From Mariniflexile fucanivorans (GTDB taxonomy: Bacteria > Bacteroidota > Bacteroidia > Flavobacteriales > Flavobacteriaceae), in contig NZ_SLUP01000002.1 in NCBI RefSeq assembly GCF_004341235.1, forward strand, positions 434,001 through 498,000: a stretch of DNA of 64,000 nt, given 5' to 3'. Under the pieces are notes generated by a model. That model was not told the origin of the DNA, did no database searches, and saw only the letters and a list, made by a program, of their open reading frames with translations. Numbering within the stretch: position 1 is the stretch's first letter; each line of letters opens with the position of its first letter. Made by a program: the position numbers and the translations under genes. Positions 52,891 to 62,531 of the stretch are shown here, one piece after another.

Positions 52891-55380
52891 TTAATTTATT
52901 GTAGCCTCTTCTGAATTTACTAACTTATTATTGATATATTCTTTAATAGTGACTTGTATATCGTCTTGTTTGATATTTTTAATGGAAATGATTTGTTTCC
53001 TTCCGTCGTTTAAAAATACAGTAAGTTCATTTAAGCTGTTAGATTCTATTTTAATAATCGAAGATTTATCTTTATAAGGCTCTAAAACATTTAAAAACTG
53101 AGCTTCTTTTCCCTTTAACCTCACGCCGTAAGTGGCACGATTCGGGTTATTCCTGATATCTCTTTGATTACCTCCATTTGGGTAAGTTGCGGTAAGCACT
53201 TCTGCCTTTTTTGGCCAAACGGTGTGCACATCTAACTTCATCTCATCTTCTTGAAACATCGCTTTTGTTCCATTTTTAGATTGATACCATTGGGCATTTG
53301 TAAAGTACTTGTATTGAGAATTTGAATCTTCGCTCAATTTTGGCATCAAAGCGCCTTTGATTTTTGCGCCTTCAATCGACTTAAACCCTACAGGGTGTAA
53401 CATCCAATCGTAGGTATGTGTTTGGGGTGCTTTCATGTAATCGGCTATCACAACGTAATCACCTGTTACCACTGATAATCTTCTTTGTAAAACAGGTTCG
53501 AAATCAGCATCGTAATCAAAATCATTCCAAGGAGGAAATACATCTCGATTGAATATAGGTATCATCCTCCACCTAGCATTTGTTTGCACTACCGAGGCCT
53601 GCATTAACTCTCCTTTATGAAATAAAATTTGTTCTGAAGGTACGGCCTCCTGTTGTAAACCATCTACCACAACCATATTATGCGTTGCAGATGCTTGCAC
53701 ACATTCTTTGTAGCCAGCATGCCCATAACCAAACCAAACCATTTCTGTTCCAAAATACTTGTGACCATATCTGTTCAAGGCCGTCATACCTGTTCTATCC
53801 AAATGTCCGTGCCATCCACCATGCGTGCCAAATTTGAAATACGCTTGAATTTGATCTTCGGGATTTTCGCTATTTAGTTGAGAACGTAATGCCACTAAGC
53901 CAACATTAGAAACATATTCAGATTCTGAGCGTGGATCTTTAACCGTTGGTAATTCAACCACACCATACAATAAGGCTAACCAACTATCACGTTCTGAATG
54001 ACTCAGCACCCAGGCTAATTCATCTTTTTTGTAATGCCGGTAAGCCAATTCATAAAAATCGGCAGGTTTAGCTAAAGTCCCATCGTTATTTGGTATTAAA
54101 TTGGCATGCTCGTCCATCATAGGAATATAAGCCAAGACCATTTCCTTTAAACCGCGCGTAGTTGAACCCGTAGGTCCCCAAATGTCAAATTTCATTCCGG
54201 TAAACCCTTCTTTAGCATTCTCAAAATCTTTACTTTTATAGCGCGCAGGCAGTCGTCTATCATACAAATCCCATCCATAGTTTTCAAAAGCCTGAGCTAC
54301 TAAACTAAACCTTTCAGTTACTAAATAACAATAGCCTGGAGTTCCTTCAAACCACCAACCATCTGGCATAATTCCTTTGGCCATTTGATCGAATAACCCA
54401 CCATCACTTTCAACAAAATGATTTAAGGTTGAAATATCTTGTAAAAAAAGCGAAGTCACAACAGAGCCGATATTTGCACCCGCCTGATGATTCATGATTC
54501 CTATGGGGCTCATGTGCGAACGATCTTGTTCTAAATAATAATGCATGGTATTTTCAATATTCAGTCGCTCTTTTTCAGACAAAATATCTTCACCGTATAA
54601 AATATCGCAAACAGCTGCTAAATACATAAAGAAATTCCCTTCGTGAACTTGAACTCCTGTAGTGGCTGCTCCAATAGAAAGGTATCCTTTTTCTGGATCT
54701 GTAACTTCTTTTACGAGCTGAACCACCTTATCTAAATACGCCTTATTTTCGGTAAGTTTATAGGCCAAAAGCACTTTAAAAGCCTTTTCGGAATCTGCGG
54801 CATTATAAGCTAAACTTTTCCATCTAAGGGTGTTTCTTGGAAGGTCTACAATCTTTCTTTCCGGCACTTTGTATGTATTAGCAAATGCTACAAGGCTTTC
54901 CAAATTTTGCTTTGCCCATGCAGCATTTTTAGCTTTTTCTTTGGCTTCTTCCAATATGGTATCCGTAACAAAAAGAAACGGGTGCGGTTTATAACGTACT
55001 GTAATAAATTCCAAATTTTCAACTTGTTTATTGGCTTTGTTTTCTACAATTAAAAAACTAGATTCTTGCCCGCCGACTGGAATTCTATCACTTATCTGCA
55101 TCAAAAATTTACCTTTGTAAATCTGATTTCCTTTTATGGAAACCACAGAATCCAACAAAGTCACTTTACAGGCTAAAGTGCGAGGATTTTTAATATGAAT
55201 CTTAAAATGTTGCTCCTCATTTGTAACATTTTTAATTTCAAAAGAGTATGTAACCGTTTCATTTGCCTTAGCCGCTTTAGATTGCTGATTACTGCTTAAA
55301 ATAGCATTTACAGTGGTATCTATTGCATAAGAATTTATGCTGAAAATCAAGATTACAATTGCTAAGTTTATATTTTTCAT
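52891..55380 (-). CDS. Heparinase II/III-like polysaccharide lyase
   Basis: 829 aa. Signal peptide about 1-20; Ig-like N-terminal domain about 25-130; (alpha/alpha)-toroid about 135-480 with MNHQAGAN (296-303) and FEGTPGYCYLVTERF (344-358); then the heparinase II/III beta-sandwich with THGGWHGHLDRTGM (519-532) and ATHNMVVVDG. The Asn/His and Tyr/His in these motifs are candidate catalytic residues for beta-elimination at a uronic acid. It belongs to the superfamily of PL12/15/17/21/33/40-type lyases, but I cannot assign a family or substrate. 17 bp after the GH97 gene. Confidence 0.82.
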   Translation of the reverse strand: MKNINLAIVILIFSINSYAIDTTVNAILSSNQQSKAAKANETVTYSFEIKNVTNEEQHFKIHIKNPRTLACKVTLLDSVVSIKGNQIYKGKFLMQISDRIPVGGQESSFLIVENKANKQVENLEFITVRYKPHPFLFVTDTILEEAKEKAKNAAWAKQNLESLVAFANTYKVPERKIVDLPRNTLRWKSLAYNAADSEKAFKVLLAYKLTENKAYLDKVVQLVKEVTDPEKGYLSIGAATTGVQVHEGNFFMYLAAVCDILYGEDILSEKERLNIENTMHYYLEQDRSHMSPIGIMNHQAGANIGSVVTSLFLQDISTLNHFVESDGGLFDQMAKGIMPDGWWFEGTPGYCYLVTERFSLVAQAFENYGWDLYDRRLPARYKSKDFENAKEGFTGMKFDIWGPTGSTTRGLKEMVLAYIPMMDEHANLIPNNDGTLAKPADFYELAYRHYKKDELAWVLSHSERDSWLALLYGVVELPTVKDPRSESEYVSNVGLVALRSQLNSENPEDQIQAYFKFGTHGGWHGHLDRTGMTALNRYGHKYFGTEMVWFGYGHAGYKECVQASATHNMVVVDGLQQEAVPSEQILFHKGELMQASVVQTNARWRMIPIFNRDVFPPWNDFDYDADFEPVLQRRLSVVTGDYVVIADYMKAPQTHTYDWMLHPVGFKSIEGAKIKGALMPKLSEDSNSQYKYFTNAQWYQSKNGTKAMFQEDEMKLDVHTVWPKKAEVLTATYPNGGNQRDIRNNPNRATYGVRLKGKEAQFLNVLEPYKDKSSIIKIESNSLNELTVFLNDGRKQIISIKNIKQDDIQVTIKEYINNKLVNSEEATIN

Positions 55381-55397
55381 AATTAATTTATAGTGTT

Positions 55398-57383
55398 TTA
55401 TTCAGGTGTAATCATCATCACAAAGCCATTGTTTGACTTCAGGATAGCTTGGTAATTAGACTGGTTATTAATCTTCATCTCGTCAATTCTAACCTGAGTT
55501 CGTGTTTTTATTTCAGGATCATCTGTATAAATCTTCAATTTATAATTTTTACCGGAATCCAGAAAGGAAAAATCGATTGGTAACGATGTGGGCTGTTCGC
55601 CATTTATTCCTCCTACAAACCAGTCGTTACCTTTTCTACGAGCAAGTACAGCAATTTTACCTACCTCAGCTTTTAAAACTTTTGTTTCATCCCAAGTTGT
55701 GGGTACTGCATCAAAAAATTCCAATTCAGGTTCGTTACCAATGGTTCTGGTATCTCCCCAAAGCGCATCATCTTTCACTGGAGAAGACGGAACTCTATCA
55801 TACCAATACAAAAACTGAATTGGACTAAACAAACAGACTGTTTTTGCCATTTGAGAAGCATGAGAGCCCATTTTTTCTACTCTTGAATTATAGTAGCACA
55901 CCGTATTATCAACAGCTCCTGCTAGCATACGCGTAAACATAGTTGTAAGTGTTTGTTCATTGGTTGTGGAATGCTCGTCTCCCATAACACCCTCTTGCGT
56001 TAGTAAATTAGGATAGGTGCGTGAAAACCCTGTAGGTCGGTAATGATCATGGACATCTACAACCATTTGGTACTTAGCACATTTTTCAATCGCTTCGTGA
56101 AGCCATGCTGTAGCATCTTGTGTTCCTATTCTAACAAATCCAAATTTAATTCCTGAAACGCCCCAGGCTTTAAAAAGGGGCAACAATTCATCTAATTGTT
56201 TTTCTAAGGCACGACGATTTACATACAACATCACCTTAATGTCTTTTTCCTTTGCATATTTACAAACGGCTTCCAAATCAAATGGTCCTTTAGAACGTTT
56301 AGGATCTAAGGTAACTGTCGTAGCATCGGAGTTATCACTCATCTCATTGCCATACCACCCCGCATCAAAATGAACATACTGCATGTTATGACTCGCCAAA
56401 AAATCAATCGCTGCCATGCCTCCTTCAGTCGTTAACGTTGCTTCACGCAATGCTTTCCCGGGTGTAATCCAAGATTGGTCTTCTATTTCACTTGGAGGAT
56501 TTAAGTTAGCAATTAAATAATTATGTTCTAAGAGTGTTCCTTCATTTTCTGCCATCATCACGACTCGCCAAGGCGATTGAAATGGTAATGTCATTTCTAC
56601 TTTACTTTTATCAGAAAGCTTACCAACTATGTTCCCTTTGATTACATCTTGCTCTAAACTTTCTAATTTCACCTCTAATCTGGACTGTATACTAAATTGA
56701 TGTTCTGGATTGTATTCAAAACTCATTCTAGAATAATCAACCAAACGCGCTTCTGCTAAAGCCACTTTATAATCGCCACAATCTATCAAAAGTGGGCGTT
56801 CGCACCCAGGTTTCAGTTCGCTTATAGGTGTTTTTGTATATATACTTTTTGAAGTTGTAACACCAAGTTCCCGTTCTGGAGTGGCCCACACACTATAATC
56901 ATCCTGAAAATTATATGTAATTACTTCATCTTCTATTTGTAGCGTTTCTAAACCACTTTGTTTTGGAACTTCATAAGAAAAAGCAACCCCTTCATTATAA
57001 GCGCGACAGATTAGATTGAGTTTTGCTGTTGAACTTTCTAAATAAATTTTTACTTCATTATAATTGTCAGGAATTGTGCTACGCTCTCCTAGATGGGTAG
57101 TCCACTCGTTTTTAACGGATGACTCTTCAACTTTGGTAATTGAAAAAGGCGTTGAAAAATCAATATCTTTTGACTGAAGATCTACCACTGAAGGCAAAAT
57201 CACCTGCTTATCCTGATATTGTACAGCATACGTAATTTGTCCTTTATCCGTTTCTTTAGATTGAGGAAAAAGCGTTAATATATTTACACCATCCGGCGAT
57301 TTCAAAATAATCTCCTTTTGATTTTTACAAGAAAAAATCATAAATGAAACTACTATCGTACAAAAAAATCTTTTAATTATCAT
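55398..57383 (-). CDS. GH97 family glycoside hydrolase, atypical nucleophile region
   Basis: 661 aa lipoprotein (lipobox MIFSCKN, Cys19). An N-terminal beta-sandwich (about 25-285) is followed by the catalytic barrel (about 300-560) and a small C-terminal beta-domain. Motifs are HFDAGWYGNEM (338-348), GIKFGFVRIG (411-420), VDVHDHYRPTGFSRTYPNLL (442-461) and TQEGVMGDEH (462-471; its Glu464/470 are candidate acids). Retaining GH97 enzymes have Asp where this protein has Gly414 in KFGF, and the SusB-type Glu after the conserved His is Asp446 here. So it belongs to a less characterised subgroup, and alpha-glucosidase versus alpha-galactosidase activity cannot be assigned. Confidence 0.85.
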   Translation of the reverse strand: MIIKRFFCTIVVSFMIFSCKNQKEIILKSPDGVNILTLFPQSKETDKGQITYAVQYQDKQVILPSVVDLQSKDIDFSTPFSITKVEESSVKNEWTTHLGERSTIPDNYNEVKIYLESSTAKLNLICRAYNEGVAFSYEVPKQSGLETLQIEDEVITYNFQDDYSVWATPERELGVTTSKSIYTKTPISELKPGCERPLLIDCGDYKVALAEARLVDYSRMSFEYNPEHQFSIQSRLEVKLESLEQDVIKGNIVGKLSDKSKVEMTLPFQSPWRVVMMAENEGTLLEHNYLIANLNPPSEIEDQSWITPGKALREATLTTEGGMAAIDFLASHNMQYVHFDAGWYGNEMSDNSDATTVTLDPKRSKGPFDLEAVCKYAKEKDIKVMLYVNRRALEKQLDELLPLFKAWGVSGIKFGFVRIGTQDATAWLHEAIEKCAKYQMVVDVHDHYRPTGFSRTYPNLLTQEGVMGDEHSTTNEQTLTTMFTRMLAGAVDNTVCYYNSRVEKMGSHASQMAKTVCLFSPIQFLYWYDRVPSSPVKDDALWGDTRTIGNEPELEFFDAVPTTWDETKVLKAEVGKIAVLARRKGNDWFVGGINGEQPTSLPIDFSFLDSGKNYKLKIYTDDPEIKTRTQVRIDEMKINNQSNYQAILKSNNGFVMMITPE

Positions 57384-57401
57384 CTTATTTATTTATTAAA
57401 A

Positions 57402-59492
57402 TTACCAAAGTGTACTTACATCTTGCGGCCAATCATCAATACTTTCATAATCTATATTTCCTTTTAAAAACTTACTATTTTCTTTGGTTACACCGCATTT
57501 GTACAAAACCAAATCTAATTCCTTATTGTTGAATTTACTGTCGATAATATAAACGCCTCCAACTTTTCGCCACAAAGCACCATAGCCATTGTTCACTATT
57601 TCACATTTATTGATGATGATATTTTGAGGTGCATATTTAGGATCTTCTGTATAATTCCACTTATCGTAATAATTCTCACAAGGAAACCACAAAGCTGCAT
57701 TCTTACATTCAGAAATATTGTATTTGTGAAAAAATATATACTCTGCTTCTTCATGATCTGCTTGAACACCATTGTCATTAGCATTGCGAATTTCACATCG
57801 CTGAGCCAATACAAATTCGCAAGAGGTATATTTGTTTCCTTTTCCTAAAATAGGATTGGACATATTACAATCTGATTGTAAAATATTTTTATTGTATAGG
57901 AAATATACATTATGAAACAAACTCCCTCCGGAACCATTGTATTGAAAATCGCAATTATCCATCACAATATTATCGGTGCGTTTCATGTGAACTCCCTGTG
58001 CAGACCAATCTCTAACGGTTACATTTTGGAGCATAAATCTATTATGTCGCATCCCATTTTTACCAGAAGTACGAATACCATTAACTCTTTCTTCACTTCT
58101 AGTGCCTTGAAGAATGAAATCTCTCATAATAAAATCCGTGACTTGTGGCGTAGGTTCTAGATTAATGCCTGAGTTAGTCAATTCGGGTCCTTGCATTACA
58201 ATCGTTTCCGAACGTCTTTCTCCTGCCAACATCACTTTGCTTTTTGGCACCAGTGTGGTGTTTAAGTAGTGTATTCCCTTTTTTAACAACACAACACCTC
58301 CACCAGATTCACTAACTTTATCCATTGCGGATTGAATGGACTCTCCAGGGTTTACCTCAACCACATTGATTAAAAATTGCTGCGGATAGGTGACGTGCTG
58401 AAATTTATCTCCCCATTTTTCTTTCATTATGGCATAAACCTCTGGTTCAATTTCCACTTTCGAATAAGCAAGATCAACAGCGTTGTTTAATTTACTGTTT
58501 TCGTATACAAAATATTTTGAGGTCCATGTTTTTTCTTCATTTGATGGAATTGATAATTGAATTTTATGTTCAGGGCACCATGTTTTATTGTTCAATTGAA
58601 GCTTAGCGCCTACTATGGGTTGATCAATCGCCATCATCATTCCAGCTCCAGTTTTCTCATTCTCAATATTAAATTTATTGTAATCAGCAGCATTTTTATA
58701 GCCTTCTAAATCAATAAAAATACTATTTCCTGATTTCAATTCTTCCAACAACCTTACGCTATTACCATTAACGTCAACCATTTCTTTAGTATCGCTAGTT
58801 GAGGAAAGTTTAAAAGGGTATTTAATTCGCAATGAAGAAAAATCAGTCGGGTTATCAATCATAAAAAAATGGTGTTGGTACTGATCAAAATTGATTTCTT
58901 TTTCACCAATATTCTTCAATGTATGTTTAATATGAAAACCTTTACCCTTAAGTTGTATGGTTTTTTCATATTCATATGCATAGCCAAAATCACTTTTAAT
59001 GGTATGCTTAAAAGTAATCCAATCTTTACCTTGACTTACCTTCCATGTTCCATGATCCAAAATCTTATAAACATGAGAATTTGAATTCTTTATTTTTTGA
59101 ATAATGCCTACTCCCAGACGAATAAAAGTATCTACTTGGTTACTTAAAGCTATTTCATTTGAAGATTCTGCAATACCAAACACATCTAGAGGATCCATAG
59201 GGTTATGAGTATCTTTCCATGGATTGAAATAGTCATGATTTTTGTATTTAACTTTCCCAATGATTCCCGACCAATCGTAAGTGGTAGAGCGGTAAAAACC
59301 TTTTTTTGCATCTGGTAAAAACACGTCTATACTCACTTCTTCATTTGAAATAGTGGTGCTTGGGTATTTTGATTTAGAAGTCTGCGGTAATATAGAGTTT
59401 TCTTCCGCATATAATTGCGTAACTGAAGTCAATAGAATCATTACAATCAAAATCGTATAACTCTTTAACTTACTAATTTTAATATTCTTCAT
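57402..59492 (-). CDS. Mutarotase-like domain fused to a right-handed beta-helix
   Basis: 696 aa. Signal peptide about 1-30 (LIVMILLTSVTQLYAEE). Residues about 45-345 look like the galactose-mutarotase-like superfamily: FYRSTTYDWSGIIGKVKYKN (66-85), NFDQYQHHFFMIDNP and KTWCPEHKIQLSIPSNEEKT. Residues about 375-690 form a parallel beta-helix: NPGESIQSAMDKVSESGGGV, then repeats such as GSGGSLFHNVYF and INKCEIVNNGYGALWRKVGG. The pairing suggests a carbohydrate-binding or carbohydrate-modifying secreted enzyme, possibly a lyase or hydrolase of the pectate-lyase-like fold. No catalytic residues are assignable by eye. Between sulfatase and GH97 genes (19 bp and 18 bp gaps). Confidence 0.75.
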   Translation of the reverse strand: MKNIKISKLKSYTILIVMILLTSVTQLYAEENSILPQTSKSKYPSTTISNEEVSIDVFLPDAKKGFYRSTTYDWSGIIGKVKYKNHDYFNPWKDTHNPMDPLDVFGIAESSNEIALSNQVDTFIRLGVGIIQKIKNSNSHVYKILDHGTWKVSQGKDWITFKHTIKSDFGYAYEYEKTIQLKGKGFHIKHTLKNIGEKEINFDQYQHHFFMIDNPTDFSSLRIKYPFKLSSTSDTKEMVDVNGNSVRLLEELKSGNSIFIDLEGYKNAADYNKFNIENEKTGAGMMMAIDQPIVGAKLQLNNKTWCPEHKIQLSIPSNEEKTWTSKYFVYENSKLNNAVDLAYSKVEIEPEVYAIMKEKWGDKFQHVTYPQQFLINVVEVNPGESIQSAMDKVSESGGGVVLLKKGIHYLNTTLVPKSKVMLAGERRSETIVMQGPELTNSGINLEPTPQVTDFIMRDFILQGTRSEERVNGIRTSGKNGMRHNRFMLQNVTVRDWSAQGVHMKRTDNIVMDNCDFQYNGSGGSLFHNVYFLYNKNILQSDCNMSNPILGKGNKYTSCEFVLAQRCEIRNANDNGVQADHEEAEYIFFHKYNISECKNAALWFPCENYYDKWNYTEDPKYAPQNIIINKCEIVNNGYGALWRKVGGVYIIDSKFNNKELDLVLYKCGVTKENSKFLKGNIDYESIDDWPQDVSTLW

Positions 59493-59511
59493 TTAGGGTT
59501 ACTATTCAATA

Positions 59512-60987
59512 TTATTTACTGACTGATTTGTTTTTACTTTCCCCAATGGGTCTTCTGTTTTCTTCCAGTTCCATGTAAAAATGTTCAGCCTCTTTAAGCA
59601 TATCATTGGCTATTTCTGGGTATTGGCTTAACTTATCATACTTTTCAGAAGGATCAGTTCCAAGATTATACAATTCTACAGGAATAAATTCACCTGAAAT
59701 GTTACGTTTCACAAACAATTTCCATTTGTCATTTCGGATAGCCTGATAATTTGATGGTTTTTGAGATCCGCTACCTCCAAAATAATGAAGAAATTTATGT
59801 GGACTGTTTTTATTTTCTTCCTTAAGTAAAGGCACTAAGTTTTTTCCATCAATCACACGGTCATTTGGGATTTGAGTATCTGCTAAGTAAGCAAACGTAG
59901 GCAAAAGGTCGATAGTGCTTGCCATAGCATTACTTCTTATTCCTGAAGGAATCGTTCCTGGCCATCTAAAAATACCCGGGACACGCATACCTCCCTCATA
60001 CATGCTGCCTTTGGCACCTCTCAATGGCCCTGCGGAACCACCATCGGAACCATATTTAGGTGTGGGTCCATTGTCTGAAGAGAAAATCACAAGTGTATTC
60101 TGATCTATACCCAAATCCTTTAATTTTTTTAATATTTCTCCAGTACTCCAATCTACCTCCATAATGGCATCTCCATACAAACCTCTATCTGATTTTCCTT
60201 TGAATTTTTCACTAACAAATAGATGCGTATGAGGCATCGTATGAGCTAGATAAAGAAAGAAAGGTTCTTTGGAATTGTCTTCGATAAATTCGAGTGCTTT
60301 CTCCGTATATCGTATTGTCATTTGCTCTTGATTCGGGTTTAACTCTATTACTTTTTCATTATTCATGAGTGGTAACGGAGGAAAACTCCAAGATCCTCCA
60401 ACGGTATATCCCACTTCCTCCTTACGATCCAGTATTTGTTGCATCAAATCGGTGTCTTCTAGATTCTTTAAAGCGGTATTACAGTGATACGGCCACATAT
60501 CATGAGAATATGGAAACCCGAAAAATCGGTCGAATCCTTGTTGTGTTGGTAAGAACTCAGGCGCATCTCCCAAATGCCATTTGCCAATATGCATCGTACG
60601 ATAACCCGCACCCTTAAGTACTTCTGCAAGTGTAATTTCATTTGGATTAAGTCCAAAATTAGATTCAGGCAACTCGTTAAAAGAATGACTTACTCTTGCA
60701 TGGTAACTACCTGTCATCAGTTGTGCTCGAGAAGGACCGCAAACTGCAGCTGCATAAAAGCTTGTTAACCGCATGCCCTCGGCAGCCATACGATCGATAT
60801 TGGGTGTTTCTATATTTGGTGACCCATAACAACCAAGATCTCCATAACCTTGATCATCTGTGAATATCAGTATAATATTAGGTTTGGTTTTGGGCTGATT
60901 ATCCAGTGCCTCCTTTTCATTATTTTTAAGCTGTGGTTTACATGAAAAGATTAATAAAACTAGTATTAAAATTAGTTTTTGCATCAT
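59512..60987 (-). CDS. S1-family sulfatase, formylglycine-dependent
   Basis: 491 aa lipoprotein (LLIFSCKP, Cys16). Contains the metal-binding IFTDDQGYGDLGCYG (41-55) and the signature CGPSRAQLMTG (83-93), in which Cys83 should be converted to formylglycine; the maturase is not in the window. Later motifs are GKWHLGDAPEFLPTQQGFDR, LVIFSSDNGPTPKYGSDGG and RGAKGSMYEGGMRVPGIFRW. This is the arylsulfatase-like S1 type, so the target polysaccharide is sulfated. Sub-family not assignable. No damage. Confidence 0.92.
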   Translation of the reverse strand: MMQKLILILVLLIFSCKPQLKNNEKEALDNQPKTKPNIILIFTDDQGYGDLGCYGSPNIETPNIDRMAAEGMRLTSFYAAAVCGPSRAQLMTGSYHARVSHSFNELPESNFGLNPNEITLAEVLKGAGYRTMHIGKWHLGDAPEFLPTQQGFDRFFGFPYSHDMWPYHCNTALKNLEDTDLMQQILDRKEEVGYTVGGSWSFPPLPLMNNEKVIELNPNQEQMTIRYTEKALEFIEDNSKEPFFLYLAHTMPHTHLFVSEKFKGKSDRGLYGDAIMEVDWSTGEILKKLKDLGIDQNTLVIFSSDNGPTPKYGSDGGSAGPLRGAKGSMYEGGMRVPGIFRWPGTIPSGIRSNAMASTIDLLPTFAYLADTQIPNDRVIDGKNLVPLLKEENKNSPHKFLHYFGGSGSQKPSNYQAIRNDKWKLFVKRNISGEFIPVELYNLGTDPSEKYDKLSQYPEIANDMLKEAEHFYMELEENRRPIGESKNKSVSK

Positions 60988-61030
60988 CTGAAATTAAGGC
61001 TTTATAAATATCATCTTTTTAACGCTTTTT

Positions 61031-62419
61031 TTATTTTGATCCTAAATATGCACCATGCTCTAATAACTTTTCTTCTAATTTAACATACTCAAGGTCGTTT
61101 GGATTCACATTATTTATAACCGACAATGCCGCAAGCGTTCCTGCTCCTTGACCAATGGCCATGGCAATAGGCGTTACACGCAACCCTGCACTGGCATAAT
61201 GGTCTGCACCAATGGCCCGACCTGAAAGTACCAAGTTAGCCACTTCATTCACCAAAAGTGAATCGGTAGGAATATAATAAGCACCATCGTCTTTTAAATG
61301 CACCGTATCTGTAGTACCACCATCAGGTGAATGGATATCCAATGGATAACCTCCAACTGCAATGGGATTTTTAAATCGAACTTCGTTTACCAAATCCTCA
61401 GAAGTTAACACGTATTTGGCATGTGGATGTCTCGATTCTCGAATACCAATATGCGGTGCCGTACTTACAAAAGTGGCATTTTCAAAACCTGGAGCATATT
61501 TTCTAAGGAAATTAAAAATTTCAACACATTGTTTGCGACCCATGGTTTCGGCTTTACTTAAATCGAATGGGTTCATGGGATTGAAACCAAGTACACGGGA
61601 CGTATTGAAAATAAATTCACCTTCGGTATTGGTTTCAAAAAACAACACATTATCTCTAGGCACCGTCACTTCTCCATTAGCTTTGGCCTTGTTCCATAAA
61701 TCGTAAAAGCCCCATGTTGAAATACGTTTGGTTTTTTTTAATATTTCAGCTTTATCAGCAGATCTTTCTTCGGCATCAAACTGATCCCAGTTGTTAATCA
61801 TGTATTCGCGAAGCTTTTCAGTATTGACATTGCCCACTTTAATATTGGTGGTCATGGGTTGCGATTTGTTATCTTCAGGACGCCCTTCGGTAAAGGGAAC
61901 ACCTGAGAGTTTTACTATTTCACTATCACCACTAGCATCTACAAATACTTTTGCTGGTATTTCTTGAATTCCTCCACGATTATGGACAAATATCGATTTG
62001 ATCTTATTGTCTTCTTTTGAAATATCAATTAAACGGGTATGATATAAAATCTCTGCTCCTGCTTCGATAACCATATCTTCTAACGTTACTTTCAACATTT
62101 CAGCATCAAAAGGTGTTACTGTAGAACAATAGCCTGTACCGTCTAAAATATGTCCAGGACTTGCCCCCTTTGCCACTAACCTGCTGACCATTTCATTTGG
62201 TGATCCAAACACTAATTGTCTTCCTGCTTTGTTATGGAAAGTCATCATAGGTCCAACTCCCATAGCGGTTAAAGAGCCTCCTAAAAAACCAAATTGTTCA
62301 ATTAGTAATGTTCTTGCTCCGGTTTTTGCTGCTGCAATGGCTGCATGACTACCGGAAACGCCACCTCCAACTACTATAACGTCATACCCTTCTATCAATG
62401 TTGTTTTGAATGTTTTCAT
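61031..62419 (-). CDS. FAD-dependent oxidoreductase (FAD_oxidored type)
   Basis: 462 aa. N-terminal FAD-binding Rossmann motif YDVIVVGGGVSGSHAAIAAA (13-32) and LLIEQFGFLGGSLTAMGVGP, which is specific to the PF12831 group. Middle region: DASGDSEIVKLSGVPFTEGR; C-terminal: LVLSGRAIGADHYASAGLRV and AIGQGAGTLAALS. No signal peptide, so cytoplasmic. Members are often encoded in polysaccharide-utilisation loci and may oxidise or dehydrogenate a sugar, but substrates are mostly unproven. 43 bp before the sulfatase gene and 112 bp after the symporter gene. Confidence 0.86.
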   Translation of the reverse strand: MKTFKTTLIEGYDVIVVGGGVSGSHAAIAAAKTGARTLLIEQFGFLGGSLTAMGVGPMMTFHNKAGRQLVFGSPNEMVSRLVAKGASPGHILDGTGYCSTVTPFDAEMLKVTLEDMVIEAGAEILYHTRLIDISKEDNKIKSIFVHNRGGIQEIPAKVFVDASGDSEIVKLSGVPFTEGRPEDNKSQPMTTNIKVGNVNTEKLREYMINNWDQFDAEERSADKAEILKKTKRISTWGFYDLWNKAKANGEVTVPRDNVLFFETNTEGEFIFNTSRVLGFNPMNPFDLSKAETMGRKQCVEIFNFLRKYAPGFENATFVSTAPHIGIRESRHPHAKYVLTSEDLVNEVRFKNPIAVGGYPLDIHSPDGGTTDTVHLKDDGAYYIPTDSLLVNEVANLVLSGRAIGADHYASAGLRVTPIAMAIGQGAGTLAALSVINNVNPNDLEYVKLEEKLLEHGAYLGSK

Positions 62420-62531
62420 GTATCTTTCTTATTTTTTTTATTGGTCACATGGCACTTCCTTTTAGTCATTTCCATATGGATAACTCAGTCTCGTTATGGA
62501 AGGTTCATGTATTTATTTTTCTCTATTTTAT

